Shown here: one piece after another, positions 8,780 through 17,878 of the stretch
Layout of the letters: each line of letters opens with the position of its first letter
How positions within the stretch are numbered: the first letter of the stretch is position 1
Source of the DNA: Bacteroidota bacterium
Lineage (GTDB): Bacteria; Bacteroidota; Bacteroidia; Bacteroidales; GCA-2748055
Direction: 5' to 3'
Length of the DNA stretch: 46,122 nucleotides
Assembly (NCBI GenBank): GCA_024244665.1
Contig: JAAEOI010000446.1
Coordinates: forward strand, 1 to 46,122
The notes under the pieces: model-generated
Databases searched by the model: none
Seen by the model: only the letters and a program-made list of their open reading frames with translations
What the model was told of the DNA's origin: nothing
Translations under genes and position numbers: made by a program

Positions 8780-10462
8780 ATGCTAATAAGAACACTTGCC
8801 AGATTCACCCTGATATTGATTTTAATATGCGGGAATGTTGAGCTCCCGGGACAAGGCCATGCCGGGGTACAGCCCGGAGAGACTCTCACTTTTGATCTGT
8901 CCTCGACCGGAATCACCATTAAGAACATCTATTCCGATATCAATGTGTGGGATTTCAGGCAGAACTGGGGGCAGAAGGCATCGGATCAGCCCGCCGGCTA
9001 TTTCCGGGAGAATTTCCCCTTTATAAATACAATTCAGATTATGACTGCCACTGGCGGGAATGCAAACAGGGACCTGTTCAAAAATCCCGGCGACAGATCG
9101 GTATTGGATGACTATCACTTCGATGAGCTCATTGCTGCTCTAGCCAATGTGGTGAGGCAGGGACTCAAACCCATGATTAAAACCGGAGCTGTACCCCTGA
9201 AGTATTCCGCCAATCCGTTAATTGCAAATTTTGGTGTGAACGTGTGTCCCCCTGATGATTATAATGTGTACTACGATTATTTGAAAGCGTTGGCCGACAG
9301 GGTGGTGGCCGAGTTTGGACTAGAAGAAGTCAAATCCTGGTCCTGGGGAGTGCTTACCGAATATGAAAACAAGAGCTGGTGGTCTGTTGATGAAAACCCC
9401 GAATTAAGCAAGAAGGCCTATTTCAAACTCTATGACTACACGGTTGCCGCCCTGGAAGACGCCATTGGAGCCGATAATCTGGAAGTGGGTGCACATGCCA
9501 TGGTCTGTCATCCCGGATTATGGGATGAAGGGGATTTCATCGACCATGTCGCTAAGGGGACAAATTATGTGACTGGAAATACAGGGACGCAGATTGACTT
9601 TATTGCAGCCTCGTTTTATGACAATAAGCCGGGAGAAGCGCACCCGGACAATCTTTTGCTCAGCACTACCATGAACCGGATCAGGGAAAGGGCTGAAGCA
9701 AATGACTTGACTGATCTGCAGTATGGTATTGATGAGGGAAGGATCCTTTTCGGCCCTGACGGACGGGACCTTGATCAGCGGATTGTGGCCCATAGCTTCC
9801 AGGGAGTCTCCGATGCCAGAGCCTTCAAGCTTATGAACGAGCTGGATGCCGACTGGTATTCCACCTGGGGGCTCACCACTCAGGGATTCTGGGGCGGAGT
9901 GCCCACGGTAGGCACCCACGTGGCCGGATTTTCCCATAAGATGGTCGGAGAGCAGCAGGTCCAGCAGCTTTCTGAATTCAAATCTGGTGACAGTTCGAAC
10001 GAAGTGGATGCCCTGGTGACCTACAACAGTAAGGAAAATAAGGTGCATGTTATGGTTTACAACTACAACTGCAGCCTTGATGCCATAAGCAAGGAAAATC
10101 CAACGATTAAAATACGCAACATAGCTGCCCTGAAAGGATCAAAAGTTTTCGTAAAACGATGGACGGTGGATGATTCCCATGGAAACTACTGGCCCGCCTG
10201 GTTCTCCGATATGCAGACCCGGGAGATAAGCAATGAAGATTTCAAAAGGTGGGACAGATATTCGATTATGGCTCCATTGTCATTAATTGACAAGGCCGAC
10301 AGGGATTTCTGGTATGCCAATGAAGAGAGGTACAGGGAACTTGCTGTACTGGAAGTAAACGAGACGAAGAATAAGATAAAGAATAACACGCTCCTGCTTC
10401 CCGTGGAACTGGACCATCACGGAGTGGTCTTCTTTGAAATTGAGAATGTCAGGATAAAGTAA
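8780..10462 (+). CDS. GH39-like secreted glycoside hydrolase
   Basis: A clan-A retaining glycosidase of GH39-like type (the family of beta-xylosidases and alpha-L-iduronidases). A signal peptide occupies ~1-28. Expected catalytic residues are Glu194 in WSWGVLTEYENKSWW (acid/base, followed by the aromatic pair typical of the region) and Glu319 in QYGIDEGRILFG (nucleophile). The C-terminal ~140 residues form a beta domain after the barrel. The protein has no T9SS tail, so it is likely periplasmic. It lies 71 bases after the tandem sulfatases and 12 bases before another sulfatase, so it probably acts on the desulfated or partly sulfated backbone. A distant resemblance to the larger GH39-like protein at 20970 is seen in layout only. 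Substrate not predicted. Confidence 0.78.
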   Translation: MLIRTLARFTLILILICGNVELPGQGHAGVQPGETLTFDLSSTGITIKNIYSDINVWDFRQNWGQKASDQPAGYFRENFPFINTIQIMTATGGNANRDLFKNPGDRSVLDDYHFDELIAALANVVRQGLKPMIKTGAVPLKYSANPLIANFGVNVCPPDDYNVYYDYLKALADRVVAEFGLEEVKSWSWGVLTEYENKSWWSVDENPELSKKAYFKLYDYTVAALEDAIGADNLEVGAHAMVCHPGLWDEGDFIDHVAKGTNYVTGNTGTQIDFIAASFYDNKPGEAHPDNLLLSTTMNRIRERAEANDLTDLQYGIDEGRILFGPDGRDLDQRIVAHSFQGVSDARAFKLMNELDADWYSTWGLTTQGFWGGVPTVGTHVAGFSHKMVGEQQVQQLSEFKSGDSSNEVDALVTYNSKENKVHVMVYNYNCSLDAISKENPTIKIRNIAALKGSKVFVKRWTVDDSHGNYWPAWFSDMQTREISNEDFKRWDRYSIMAPLSLIDKADRDFWYANEERYRELAVLEVNETKNKIKNNTLLLPVELDHHGVVFFEIENVRIK

Positions 10463-10474
10463 TACGAATAGGAT

Positions 10475-12172
10475 ATGAAAGTTGCAAAATTGTTAATGAT
10501 AGGTGCTTTGGGCTTTATATTAAGTTGCCAGCAGCCCGATGACCGGCCAAACATTATCATCGTGATGGTCGATGACTCCGGTTACTCCGATTTAGGGTCT
10601 TACGGAGGTGAAATAGATACGCCCAATCTTGATGAACTTGCCTCGAAGGGACTCCGCTTCACTAACTTCTACAACAACGGGCGCTGCAGTCCGACCCGGG
10701 CTTCGCTTATGACAGGGCATGCTTCAGGAAAGGTTGGATTTGCGGCTGGCACCCTTGGGGGCTATAACCGGGAGACGAAGATTCCTTCTTACAGGGCCCG
10801 GCTTCCTTTCGAAGTGCCCACCATTGCCGAATTGATGCGAGAGGCGGGTTACAGAACCATGATGGTGGGGAAGTGGCACCTGGGAGGCAGTATCCTGGAG
10901 GGTGACCCCCAGCAACAGAAGCGGTGGAAGAATACGCACCAGGGCTGGGAGCTTACCCAGGAAGAGATGGAAGCAGATTTTAACGCACTTCCCATGCAGA
11001 GAGGTTTTGATAAATATTTTGGGATCCTGGAAGGGGAAAACAACCATTTTCTTACGCCTGATGACCGATCAACTTACCTGGAAGGGAACGGCGTTGCCCA
11101 ACTTCCCTTTGACCGGACCTATTCCATGAATTGTGTGGCAAAGAAAAACGGGCCTGCCAGCTATAAAAACTGTGAGGGAGAAAGGGCCAGTGCATTTTAT
11201 GCCACGGACGGGGAAACCGACAGGTCCATTGAAATGATCAGGGAAGAGCAGAACAGTAAGGATCCGTTTTTTCTATACCTGGCCTACCGTGCGCCCCACC
11301 TGCCCTTACAGGCTCCGGATGAGCTGGTGCAGAAGTATATGTCCTATTACGAGAATCTTTCGAAGGCTGAGGAAAACCGTGTCAAAGGACTAGTCCGGGA
11401 AGGTCTTTTCCCGGAGGGAGCAGGATATGAGCAAAGCTATAAACAGGGAATGGAGCTGGATGAAGCGGTCCGTAAGGAGCTTCAAAAACGCTATGCCCTC
11501 CATGCAGCGATGATGGAGCTAATCGACCAGAACATGGGAAAATTGGTAAAGGCCGTGGAGGAAGAAGGTAAGCTGGATAATACGCTTATATTGTATTTTT
11601 CCGACAACGGGGCAGCATCCCATGCAGGACAGATGATGAATACTCCCTACAAGGGCTGTAAGGCCCTTATGTATGAAGGCGGGGTCAAGAGTCATTGTAT
11701 TGCTTACTGGAAGGATGTCATAGAGCCCAACACCCTGAACAATTCTGTGGTGTGGGTGGGAGACCTCCTGCCAACCTGCCTGGAAATCGCAGGGGGTACA
11801 TACCCGGAAGAATTCAGGGGCAGGAAGACCTCCCCGGTTGACGGGATCAATATAATGCCGGCGCTCGAAGGGGAGGAAATGCCCCCAAGGGAATACTTGT
11901 TTTCAAATGACAAGGGACAGCAGGGTGTGACCTGCCAGGGGAGGTGGAAATTACTCATTGAACCCGGCTGGTATATGCAGACTTCAAAGGTCCCCGGGAC
12001 AAAGTATGAACTGTATGATCTGGCTTATGATCCGGCGGAAACGGAGGATGTATCTTCAGAAAACCCCGGACTGGTCGAGAAACTGAGTGAAGCCGCTGAG
12101 CAGTGGCAAAGGGAGAGTGGGATTATTGACTACGGGGAGATATTAGAGAGGAATTCAGGTATTGCCAGATAA
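10475..12172 (+). CDS. Arylsulfatase-like family S1 sulfatase, lipoprotein
   Basis: S1 sulfatase with a lipoprotein signal (GFILSC, Cys18). Metal ligands are Asp33-Asp34 in VMVDDSGYSDLG, the formylglycine motif is Cys71-Ser-Pro-Thr-Arg followed by ASLMTGH, and the GKWHLGG motif is intact. A late FSDNGAASH supplies the second Asp-Asn pair. The DSGYSDLGSYGGEIDTPNLD opening is typical of the arylsulfatase A-like branch. Length 565 aa is normal. It starts 12 bases after the GH39-like gene and ends 12 bases before the GH2 gene, so the three are almost certainly one transcript. Membrane anchoring suggests work at the surface or the periplasmic face. It could be an exo- or endo-sulfatase; the sequence does not say. 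Confidence 0.93.
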   Translation: MKVAKLLMIGALGFILSCQQPDDRPNIIIVMVDDSGYSDLGSYGGEIDTPNLDELASKGLRFTNFYNNGRCSPTRASLMTGHASGKVGFAAGTLGGYNRETKIPSYRARLPFEVPTIAELMREAGYRTMMVGKWHLGGSILEGDPQQQKRWKNTHQGWELTQEEMEADFNALPMQRGFDKYFGILEGENNHFLTPDDRSTYLEGNGVAQLPFDRTYSMNCVAKKNGPASYKNCEGERASAFYATDGETDRSIEMIREEQNSKDPFFLYLAYRAPHLPLQAPDELVQKYMSYYENLSKAEENRVKGLVREGLFPEGAGYEQSYKQGMELDEAVRKELQKRYALHAAMMELIDQNMGKLVKAVEEEGKLDNTLILYFSDNGAASHAGQMMNTPYKGCKALMYEGGVKSHCIAYWKDVIEPNTLNNSVVWVGDLLPTCLEIAGGTYPEEFRGRKTSPVDGINIMPALEGEEMPPREYLFSNDKGQQGVTCQGRWKLLIEPGWYMQTSKVPGTKYELYDLAYDPAETEDVSSENPGLVEKLSEAAEQWQRESGIIDYGEILERNSGIAR

Positions 12173-12184
12173 AACACCTAAGAC

Positions 12185-14425
12185 ATGGGCCGTCAGGAAG
12201 AATTAGACAAAATTGTGCTGAGCTGGGAGCTGAGGCATTCAGGAAGCATGAACGAAAGACCAGGCGAATGGATCCCCGCCATCGTACCCGGTGCGGTCCA
12301 GCTTGATTATGCCAGGGCAGAAGGATATGAGGACTATTACCGGGGAGGCCATTTCCGGGATTACGACTGGATGGAGGACAGGTTCTTTACCTACAGGAGT
12401 AAATTTCCCGGACTGGAAGAATCGGAAAGTAAAAGGCTCTACTTCATATCGAAAGGAATTGATTATCGCTTCGATGTATACCTGAATGAAACACTCCTCC
12501 TCAGCCAGGAGGGGATGTTTACTCCTGTTTCCATCGACCTCACCGATTTTTTGGAAGAATCCAATACCCTGGAAATAAAGATCCATCCTCCGCCACAGCT
12601 TGAAGGATGTGCCCGGGCACTGCCGGCAGCAACAGCTAAGCCGGCGGTGAGCTACGGGTGGGACTGGCATCCCAGGCTGATACCTTCAGGGATCTGGGAT
12701 GATACCTTCCTTGAGAAACGAAGTGTTTCCCACCTGCATTCAGCAGATGTTAAATATGAACTGAATGAGAGCCTGGACCAGGCCCGGATCTCTCTTGAAG
12801 CAGGGGGCGTGAATTTGAAAGGCTGCCTGCTGAAGTGGCAGTTGTATGATGCAGGGGGAAAGGTGGTGGCTTCCATGGAAAACAGGCTTCAGGATGAGCG
12901 TGTGGCCCTGGATTATCGGCTAAACGATCCCCAGCTCTGGTGGCCGCATGATCACGGAACACCTTACCTCTACCGGTCCGAGTGCAGCTTATATAGTGAC
13001 AGCGGAGTGCTCCTGGACCGACAGGTCCGGCAAATAGGATTCCGCCGGATCCGCCTGGTAATGGCCGAGTCCGCCTGGGGCGAGTCAGAGGGATTCCCAA
13101 ATACCATGAATGTTTCTGCGTTTCAGCCTGAGATCAACAACAGGAAGATTTTTATAAAGGGAAGCAACTTTGTTCCTCCTTCCATTTTTCCTGGAACTGT
13201 TGAAAGCGATACCTATCAAAATATCATATCCCGGGCACTTGAAGCCAACTTTAATGTACTCCGCATCTGGGGTGGAGGACCCATTCCCAAGGATGCATTC
13301 TTTGATTTGTGCGATGAAGCCGGCATCCTTGTCTGGCAGGATTTCCCTCTTTCCTGCTATAACTACATTGATGATAAGGGCTACCTGGATATTCTTGAAC
13401 AGGAATCGGCCTCGATTATCCATAGACAGCGGGAACATCCCTGCCTGGCCATCTGGTGCGGGGGGAATGAATTGCTGAACAGCTGGAGCGGCATGACCGA
13501 GCAGTCAAGAGCGCTGAGACTGTTAAACAGCCAGTGCCTTATTCTGGATCCGGAAACCCCCTTTATTCCAAGCAGTCCGCTCTACGGGGTAGCCCACGGT
13601 GGATATACCTTTTTTGACCGGGAACTGGATGAGGATGTCCTGGAGAAAATGTACAGGCTAAACAAGGGTTCTGAGAAATACACTGCTTTTGCCGAGTTCG
13701 GGGTTCCTTCGCCTGCTTCCATGGAAGTGCTGAAGGAGATCATCTCTGAAGATGAATTGTGGCCACCGCTTCCTGGCTCTTCCTGGGAAGATCATCATGG
13801 TTTTCGGGCATGGGATCAGGAGAAGGATTCCTGGCTGATGCTGGGCCAGTTGGAGAAGTACTTTGGCAAAGCGAACAGTTTGGAAGAGGTGATTGAGCGT
13901 GGTCAGCTCCTCCAGGCCGAAGGACTGAAAGCAATCTATGAAGGGGCTAGGAGGCAGAAACCCTATTGCAGCATGGCACTTAATTGGTGTTTCAATGAAC
14001 CCTGGCCCACGGCAGCCAACAGCAGCATCATCAGCTGGCCGGATGTGCCTAAGCCTTCCTTTTATACAGTGTCGGAATCCTGCAGGCCTTTCATGCTGAG
14101 TGCCGAAATGGAAAAGTTTGTTTGGAAGAGGGGAGAGGAGTTCAGAGCCAGGCTCTGGATACTCAACGACCGGCCCTTTACGAGCGATCCACTGGAGGCA
14201 AAGGTAACTATACGGACCGGGGATGTAGAAACTGAAATATATACATGGAATGCAGGTGAAGCAGATGCGAATCAGAACCTCAGGGGGGCTGAGGTCAAGT
14301 GTATTCTTCCGGAAACAAAGGACAGCCAATTTTTGCTAAAAATCCATTGCCCTGAATTCCCTGCGTATTCATCTTCATATAGCTTGTTGTTTCAGAAGAA
14401 CGGACTGAATAGTAGCTCGTGTTAA
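12185..14425 (+). CDS. GH2 beta-mannosidase-like glycoside hydrolase without signal peptide
   Basis: GH2 enzyme of the beta-mannosidase type. Domains in order: a jelly-roll sugar-binding domain (~15-180, with the family hallmark SYGWDWHP at 156-162), an immunoglobulin-like domain (~185-290), a TIM barrel (~315-620) and a C-terminal beta domain. The acid/base fits Glu429 in IWCGGNEL and the nucleophile fits Glu504 in TAFAEFGVPSP. Length 746 aa is slightly short for the family. The N-terminus MGRQEELDKIVLSWEL shows no signal peptide or lipobox, unlike every other intact enzyme in this array, so it may act in the cytoplasm on imported oligosaccharides, or the true start is different. Expected reaction: release of terminal beta-mannose or a related sugar; exact specificity is inference. 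Confidence 0.87.
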   Translation: MGRQEELDKIVLSWELRHSGSMNERPGEWIPAIVPGAVQLDYARAEGYEDYYRGGHFRDYDWMEDRFFTYRSKFPGLEESESKRLYFISKGIDYRFDVYLNETLLLSQEGMFTPVSIDLTDFLEESNTLEIKIHPPPQLEGCARALPAATAKPAVSYGWDWHPRLIPSGIWDDTFLEKRSVSHLHSADVKYELNESLDQARISLEAGGVNLKGCLLKWQLYDAGGKVVASMENRLQDERVALDYRLNDPQLWWPHDHGTPYLYRSECSLYSDSGVLLDRQVRQIGFRRIRLVMAESAWGESEGFPNTMNVSAFQPEINNRKIFIKGSNFVPPSIFPGTVESDTYQNIISRALEANFNVLRIWGGGPIPKDAFFDLCDEAGILVWQDFPLSCYNYIDDKGYLDILEQESASIIHRQREHPCLAIWCGGNELLNSWSGMTEQSRALRLLNSQCLILDPETPFIPSSPLYGVAHGGYTFFDRELDEDVLEKMYRLNKGSEKYTAFAEFGVPSPASMEVLKEIISEDELWPPLPGSSWEDHHGFRAWDQEKDSWLMLGQLEKYFGKANSLEEVIERGQLLQAEGLKAIYEGARRQKPYCSMALNWCFNEPWPTAANSSIISWPDVPKPSFYTVSESCRPFMLSAEMEKFVWKRGEEFRARLWILNDRPFTSDPLEAKVTIRTGDVETEIYTWNAGEADANQNLRGAEVKCILPETKDSQFLLKIHCPEFPAYSSSYSLLFQKNGLNSSSC

Positions 14426-14488
14426 CGTTTATAGCAATGGTGCGGTACAGAATGGTATCCCACTCACGATAAATAATTTCAAAATAAA

Positions 14489-14674
14489 ATGAATTTTAAA
14501 CGCATGAAGAATATTACACTTCTCATTTTTTATATCCTACTGGCAACAAATCTGTTGGCCCAGGAAGCATCCCTGGAATCTACAATTATACAGAGTGATG
14601 CACCTGATTGGGGAAATCCTGAAATATTTGGCAGAAACAAATTAGCTGCTCATGCCACAATGTTAGTTCAATAA
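14489..14674 (+). pseudogene. Truncated 5' remnant of a GH2 beta-galactosidase-like gene
   Basis: A 61-codon frame with a signal peptide (~1-25, ending LLAQ), then DAPDWGNPEIFGRNKLAAHA. The DW-NP-xF-xN-K-xxxHA pattern is how the mature part of secreted GH2 beta-galactosidases begins, yet the frame ends 16 residues later at a TAA and no further GH2 sequence follows before the next gene at 14744. I read it as the stub left by a deletion. It marks the left edge of an AT-richer block. It might instead be an independent short secreted peptide, which I think less likely because of the GH2 match. Confidence 0.6.
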
Positions 14675-14743
14675 AATATGCGAATTAATAGTTGAAATTG
14701 CTGGTGACATATTCACATAAACGACTGATAATAATTCAGATAG

Positions 14744-17700
14744 ATGAAACGAAGAAAATTTATACAAAAAACAGGTTTTGGTGCTCTTGCTGTAGGTACT
14801 TTGGGCAGCTATGCTATAACAAGTTCCGGTAACCCGATTAGAAAAGGTAAAAGGTTTTGTTATGAGTCAGAAAGAGAAATACCGGTTCTTGATGATGTTG
14901 ATGTTCTTGTGGTTGGAGGAAGTTCAGGTGCTGTAGCGGCGGCATCAGCGGCTTCAAAAAAAGGGTGTTCGGTGTTTCTTGTAGGTTATTTACCCTATCT
15001 GGGAGATGATATTTGTGGCACATACAGGTATTGGCTGAAAGATGGGGAAAACCCCGATACAGCATTGGCAAAAAAGATATTTGGTGAAAAAACGCCAACT
15101 CCTATGCACGTTAAATCCATATTGGATAAGGAGCTGATAGATAATAATGTTAAGTTTTTATATAGCTGCTATGCAACAAATTTAATCTTTGATGGCAGTA
15201 ATAATGTCTCCGGCGCTGTAGTGGTTAGCCGTTCAGGTCGTCAGGCAATAAAAGCAAAAGTTGTTATCGATGCCACCCACGGAGCAGAGCTTGCAAAAAT
15301 GGCGGGAGCAGGGGTAGAGCAATATTCATTAATAAAGATGGATTTTTTCTACACCGTTGTTGGAAATCACATCCAAAAATCAGGTCGAACAATTGGTGTG
15401 AAGAAACGTCCTGACCCGGTAATAACAGAAAATCAGTGGTATCAGGTTCATGAATACCGCTATGAACATATTGGGAATGATCCTAAAAATGAAAAGGCAG
15501 TTGTTTACTATAAGAAGCATCCGGAAAGAATAGTTTTTAAAGGACAATCTTATGAAGTGTTAGAGTATCAATTTCAATTTGATTTGAAAGATAATTCATA
15601 TGCCTCTTTGATGGAAGTGGAGCATGAAATACGAAGTAAAACTTTTGATATTGAGCAAACCGATTGTTCTGATTTAATACATTTTCTGCCACCGTATAAA
15701 ATTGTATGTGAAAAGACTTATTCTGGAAACGGCATTTCAAATATTCCGGTTGAAGCATTTATTCCCAAAAACACAAAGAACATACTCATACTTAATGGAT
15801 GTGCCGATGTTAATAGAGAAACCGCAAAGAAGCTAAACTCTTCGATTGCTTTAATGAAGCTTGGCGGAGTAATTGGAAAGTATAGTGCTGAATTAGCAAA
15901 AACAATAAGTCTTTCCGGTCCTGTTTCTGGTAAATCAAGACGTTCAGGGGAATATTTCGAAAACGGTGAAGTTAAAGAATATCTTAGACCATTGCGCCCT
16001 GTCATGGATAAAGGATATGTAAAAAACTCAGATGCCATCCTGCCGATTTTAGGAGAATATGATGTTGTAGTTTCCGGAGGAGGGACAGCCGGAGCACCTG
16101 CTGGCATAGGAGCATCTAAGCATGGTGCGAAAACCTTGGTTTTAGAATATCTCCATGGATTGGGAGGAATAGGTACTATGGGGCACATGGAATATTATTG
16201 GGACGGCAATAGAGATGGTTTTACCGAAATTGTGAGTAATGAGGTTCGGGGAATGGCCCCGGACAATCATCCAAGACAAATCAAAGATAAAGGGGGTTGG
16301 GTGTTTGATTGGAAAACAGAGTGGTACAGGAAGGAGATATTAAGAAATGGAGGAGATATTTGGTTCGGTGCAATGGGGTGTGGAACCTGGATGGAAAACG
16401 ATACTGTAAAGGGAGTTGTCGTTTCTACACCATTTGGCAGGGGTGTCGTTCTTTGTAATGTTGTGATTGATGGTTCGGGGAGTGCAGATCTTGCAATTGC
16501 GTCCGGAGCAAAATATGAATTTATAGATGCTAAAAGTGTAGCTGTACAGGGAGCGGGCCTGGCTTATAGATTTCCCGGACATATCAAGGCAAATACCGAT
16601 TGGACATTTATGGATGAATCGGATATTTTGGATACAGCAAGATTATTTGTTCAAGGCAAGAAGAAATTTAGTACAAGTTATGATATCTGTAAACTTCCGC
16701 AAACAAGAGAACGAAGAAGGCAGTTGGGCGAATACACGGTGAGTACTTACGATATAATGAATAAGCGAAGATATGAAGATACGATATCACATCATATCGC
16801 TTCTTTCGATACGCACGGTTACACTATTGATCCAATTTTCTCACTAAAGCCGGAAACAGGAAGAACTCATTTTTATAATGCAGATATGCCTTTACGTTCT
16901 CTATTGCCCATAGGGATTAAAGGATTAATAACAACCGGTTTGGGTGCAAGTGCTCAAAGGGATGCAATGCCGGTATTAAGAATGCAAGCTTGTCTGCAAA
17001 ACCAGGGGTATGCTGTTGGTTATCTTGCTGCTGTTGCAGTGAAAGAGAATAAAGAAGTCAGACAAGTCAACATCAAAAAAATACAAAAACATCTTGTCGA
17101 AATAGGCAGTTTGCCTGAAAGAGTGCTTACGGATAGAAATTCCAAAGAATTTTCTGAAATTCAACTACAAGAAGCTGCTGATGCTGTGGTTAAAAACTAT
17201 GAAAAGCTGGAAGTTTTATTAACCAACCATACGAAAACCAATGAAATAATTACGGAAAGATTTCTGAAAGTCGATAATCATAATGATAAGTTAGTTTACG
17301 CCAGTATCCTTGCTATTCTAAATAATCGTTTGGGATGGGAAATTATTCATGACGAAGTAAAATCATATAAAAAATGGGATGAAGGATGGCATTTTGCTGC
17401 ACATGGTTATGAGAGACGTTTAAGTGACCTTGATTTTAATATCATAAAACTAGGATATACAAAAGCTCCGGAAGGATTACCAACAATAATCAAAAAAGCA
17501 GGAGAGCTAAATACACCGGACTATTTTTCACACTTTAGAGCTATAGCTATTGCATTTGAGACCATGAAGTCAGATAAAGCAGTAGATGTATTAGAAAATC
17601 TGCTTGAAAAGGACGAAATGCAAGGCTATTTTCTGAAAGATTATGAAGATGCACTCGAAAAAATGGATATTAAAAACTTCCAACACATTAAAGCAGATGA

Positions 17701-17878
17701 TGATTTGAGAAATAGGGAATTAAAAGAAATATTCCTGGCAAGAGCTCTATACAGAAGTGGGGATAAGAATGGGCTTGGCAAACGGATATTAACCAATTAT
17801 GCAAAAGGTTTAAATGGTATTTATGCGGCACATGCCTGGGGAGTGCTAAATGAATGCAAAAAATTAATTAAAGAATGA
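14744..17878 (+). CDS. Tat-exported protein with two FAD-dependent oxidoreductase domains
   Basis: A 1044-residue protein. A twin-arginine signal (KRRKFIQKTGFGALAVGTLG) predicts export with cofactor bound. Residues 51-66 carry a dinucleotide-binding strand-loop-helix (VDVLVVGGSSGAVAAA), and a second copy lies near residues 437-450 (YDVVVSGGGTAGAPAG), followed by GLGGIGTMG. Two FAD_oxidored-type halves are therefore fused. The last ~250 residues are helical and repeat-like, resembling HEAT-type repeats. Such proteins recur in glycan loci with sulfatases, but the reaction is not established; oxidation or dehydration of a sugar is a guess. The stop overlaps the following sulfatase start by 4 bases (ATGA), so the two are translationally coupled. 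Base composition is clearly more AT-rich than genes on either side, a sign of separate origin. Confidence 0.85.
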   Translation: MKRRKFIQKTGFGALAVGTLGSYAITSSGNPIRKGKRFCYESEREIPVLDDVDVLVVGGSSGAVAAASAASKKGCSVFLVGYLPYLGDDICGTYRYWLKDGENPDTALAKKIFGEKTPTPMHVKSILDKELIDNNVKFLYSCYATNLIFDGSNNVSGAVVVSRSGRQAIKAKVVIDATHGAELAKMAGAGVEQYSLIKMDFFYTVVGNHIQKSGRTIGVKKRPDPVITENQWYQVHEYRYEHIGNDPKNEKAVVYYKKHPERIVFKGQSYEVLEYQFQFDLKDNSYASLMEVEHEIRSKTFDIEQTDCSDLIHFLPPYKIVCEKTYSGNGISNIPVEAFIPKNTKNILILNGCADVNRETAKKLNSSIALMKLGGVIGKYSAELAKTISLSGPVSGKSRRSGEYFENGEVKEYLRPLRPVMDKGYVKNSDAILPILGEYDVVVSGGGTAGAPAGIGASKHGAKTLVLEYLHGLGGIGTMGHMEYYWDGNRDGFTEIVSNEVRGMAPDNHPRQIKDKGGWVFDWKTEWYRKEILRNGGDIWFGAMGCGTWMENDTVKGVVVSTPFGRGVVLCNVVIDGSGSADLAIASGAKYEFIDAKSVAVQGAGLAYRFPGHIKANTDWTFMDESDILDTARLFVQGKKKFSTSYDICKLPQTRERRRQLGEYTVSTYDIMNKRRYEDTISHHIASFDTHGYTIDPIFSLKPETGRTHFYNADMPLRSLLPIGIKGLITTGLGASAQRDAMPVLRMQACLQNQGYAVGYLAAVAVKENKEVRQVNIKKIQKHLVEIGSLPERVLTDRNSKEFSEIQLQEAADAVVKNYEKLEVLLTNHTKTNEIITERFLKVDNHNDKLVYASILAILNNRLGWEIIHDEVKSYKKWDEGWHFAAHGYERRLSDLDFNIIKLGYTKAPEGLPTIIKKAGELNTPDYFSHFRAIAIAFETMKSDKAVDVLENLLEKDEMQGYFLKDYEDALEKMDIKNFQHIKADDDLRNRELKEIFLARALYRSGDKNGLGKRILTNYAKGLNGIYAAHAWGVLNECKKLIKE

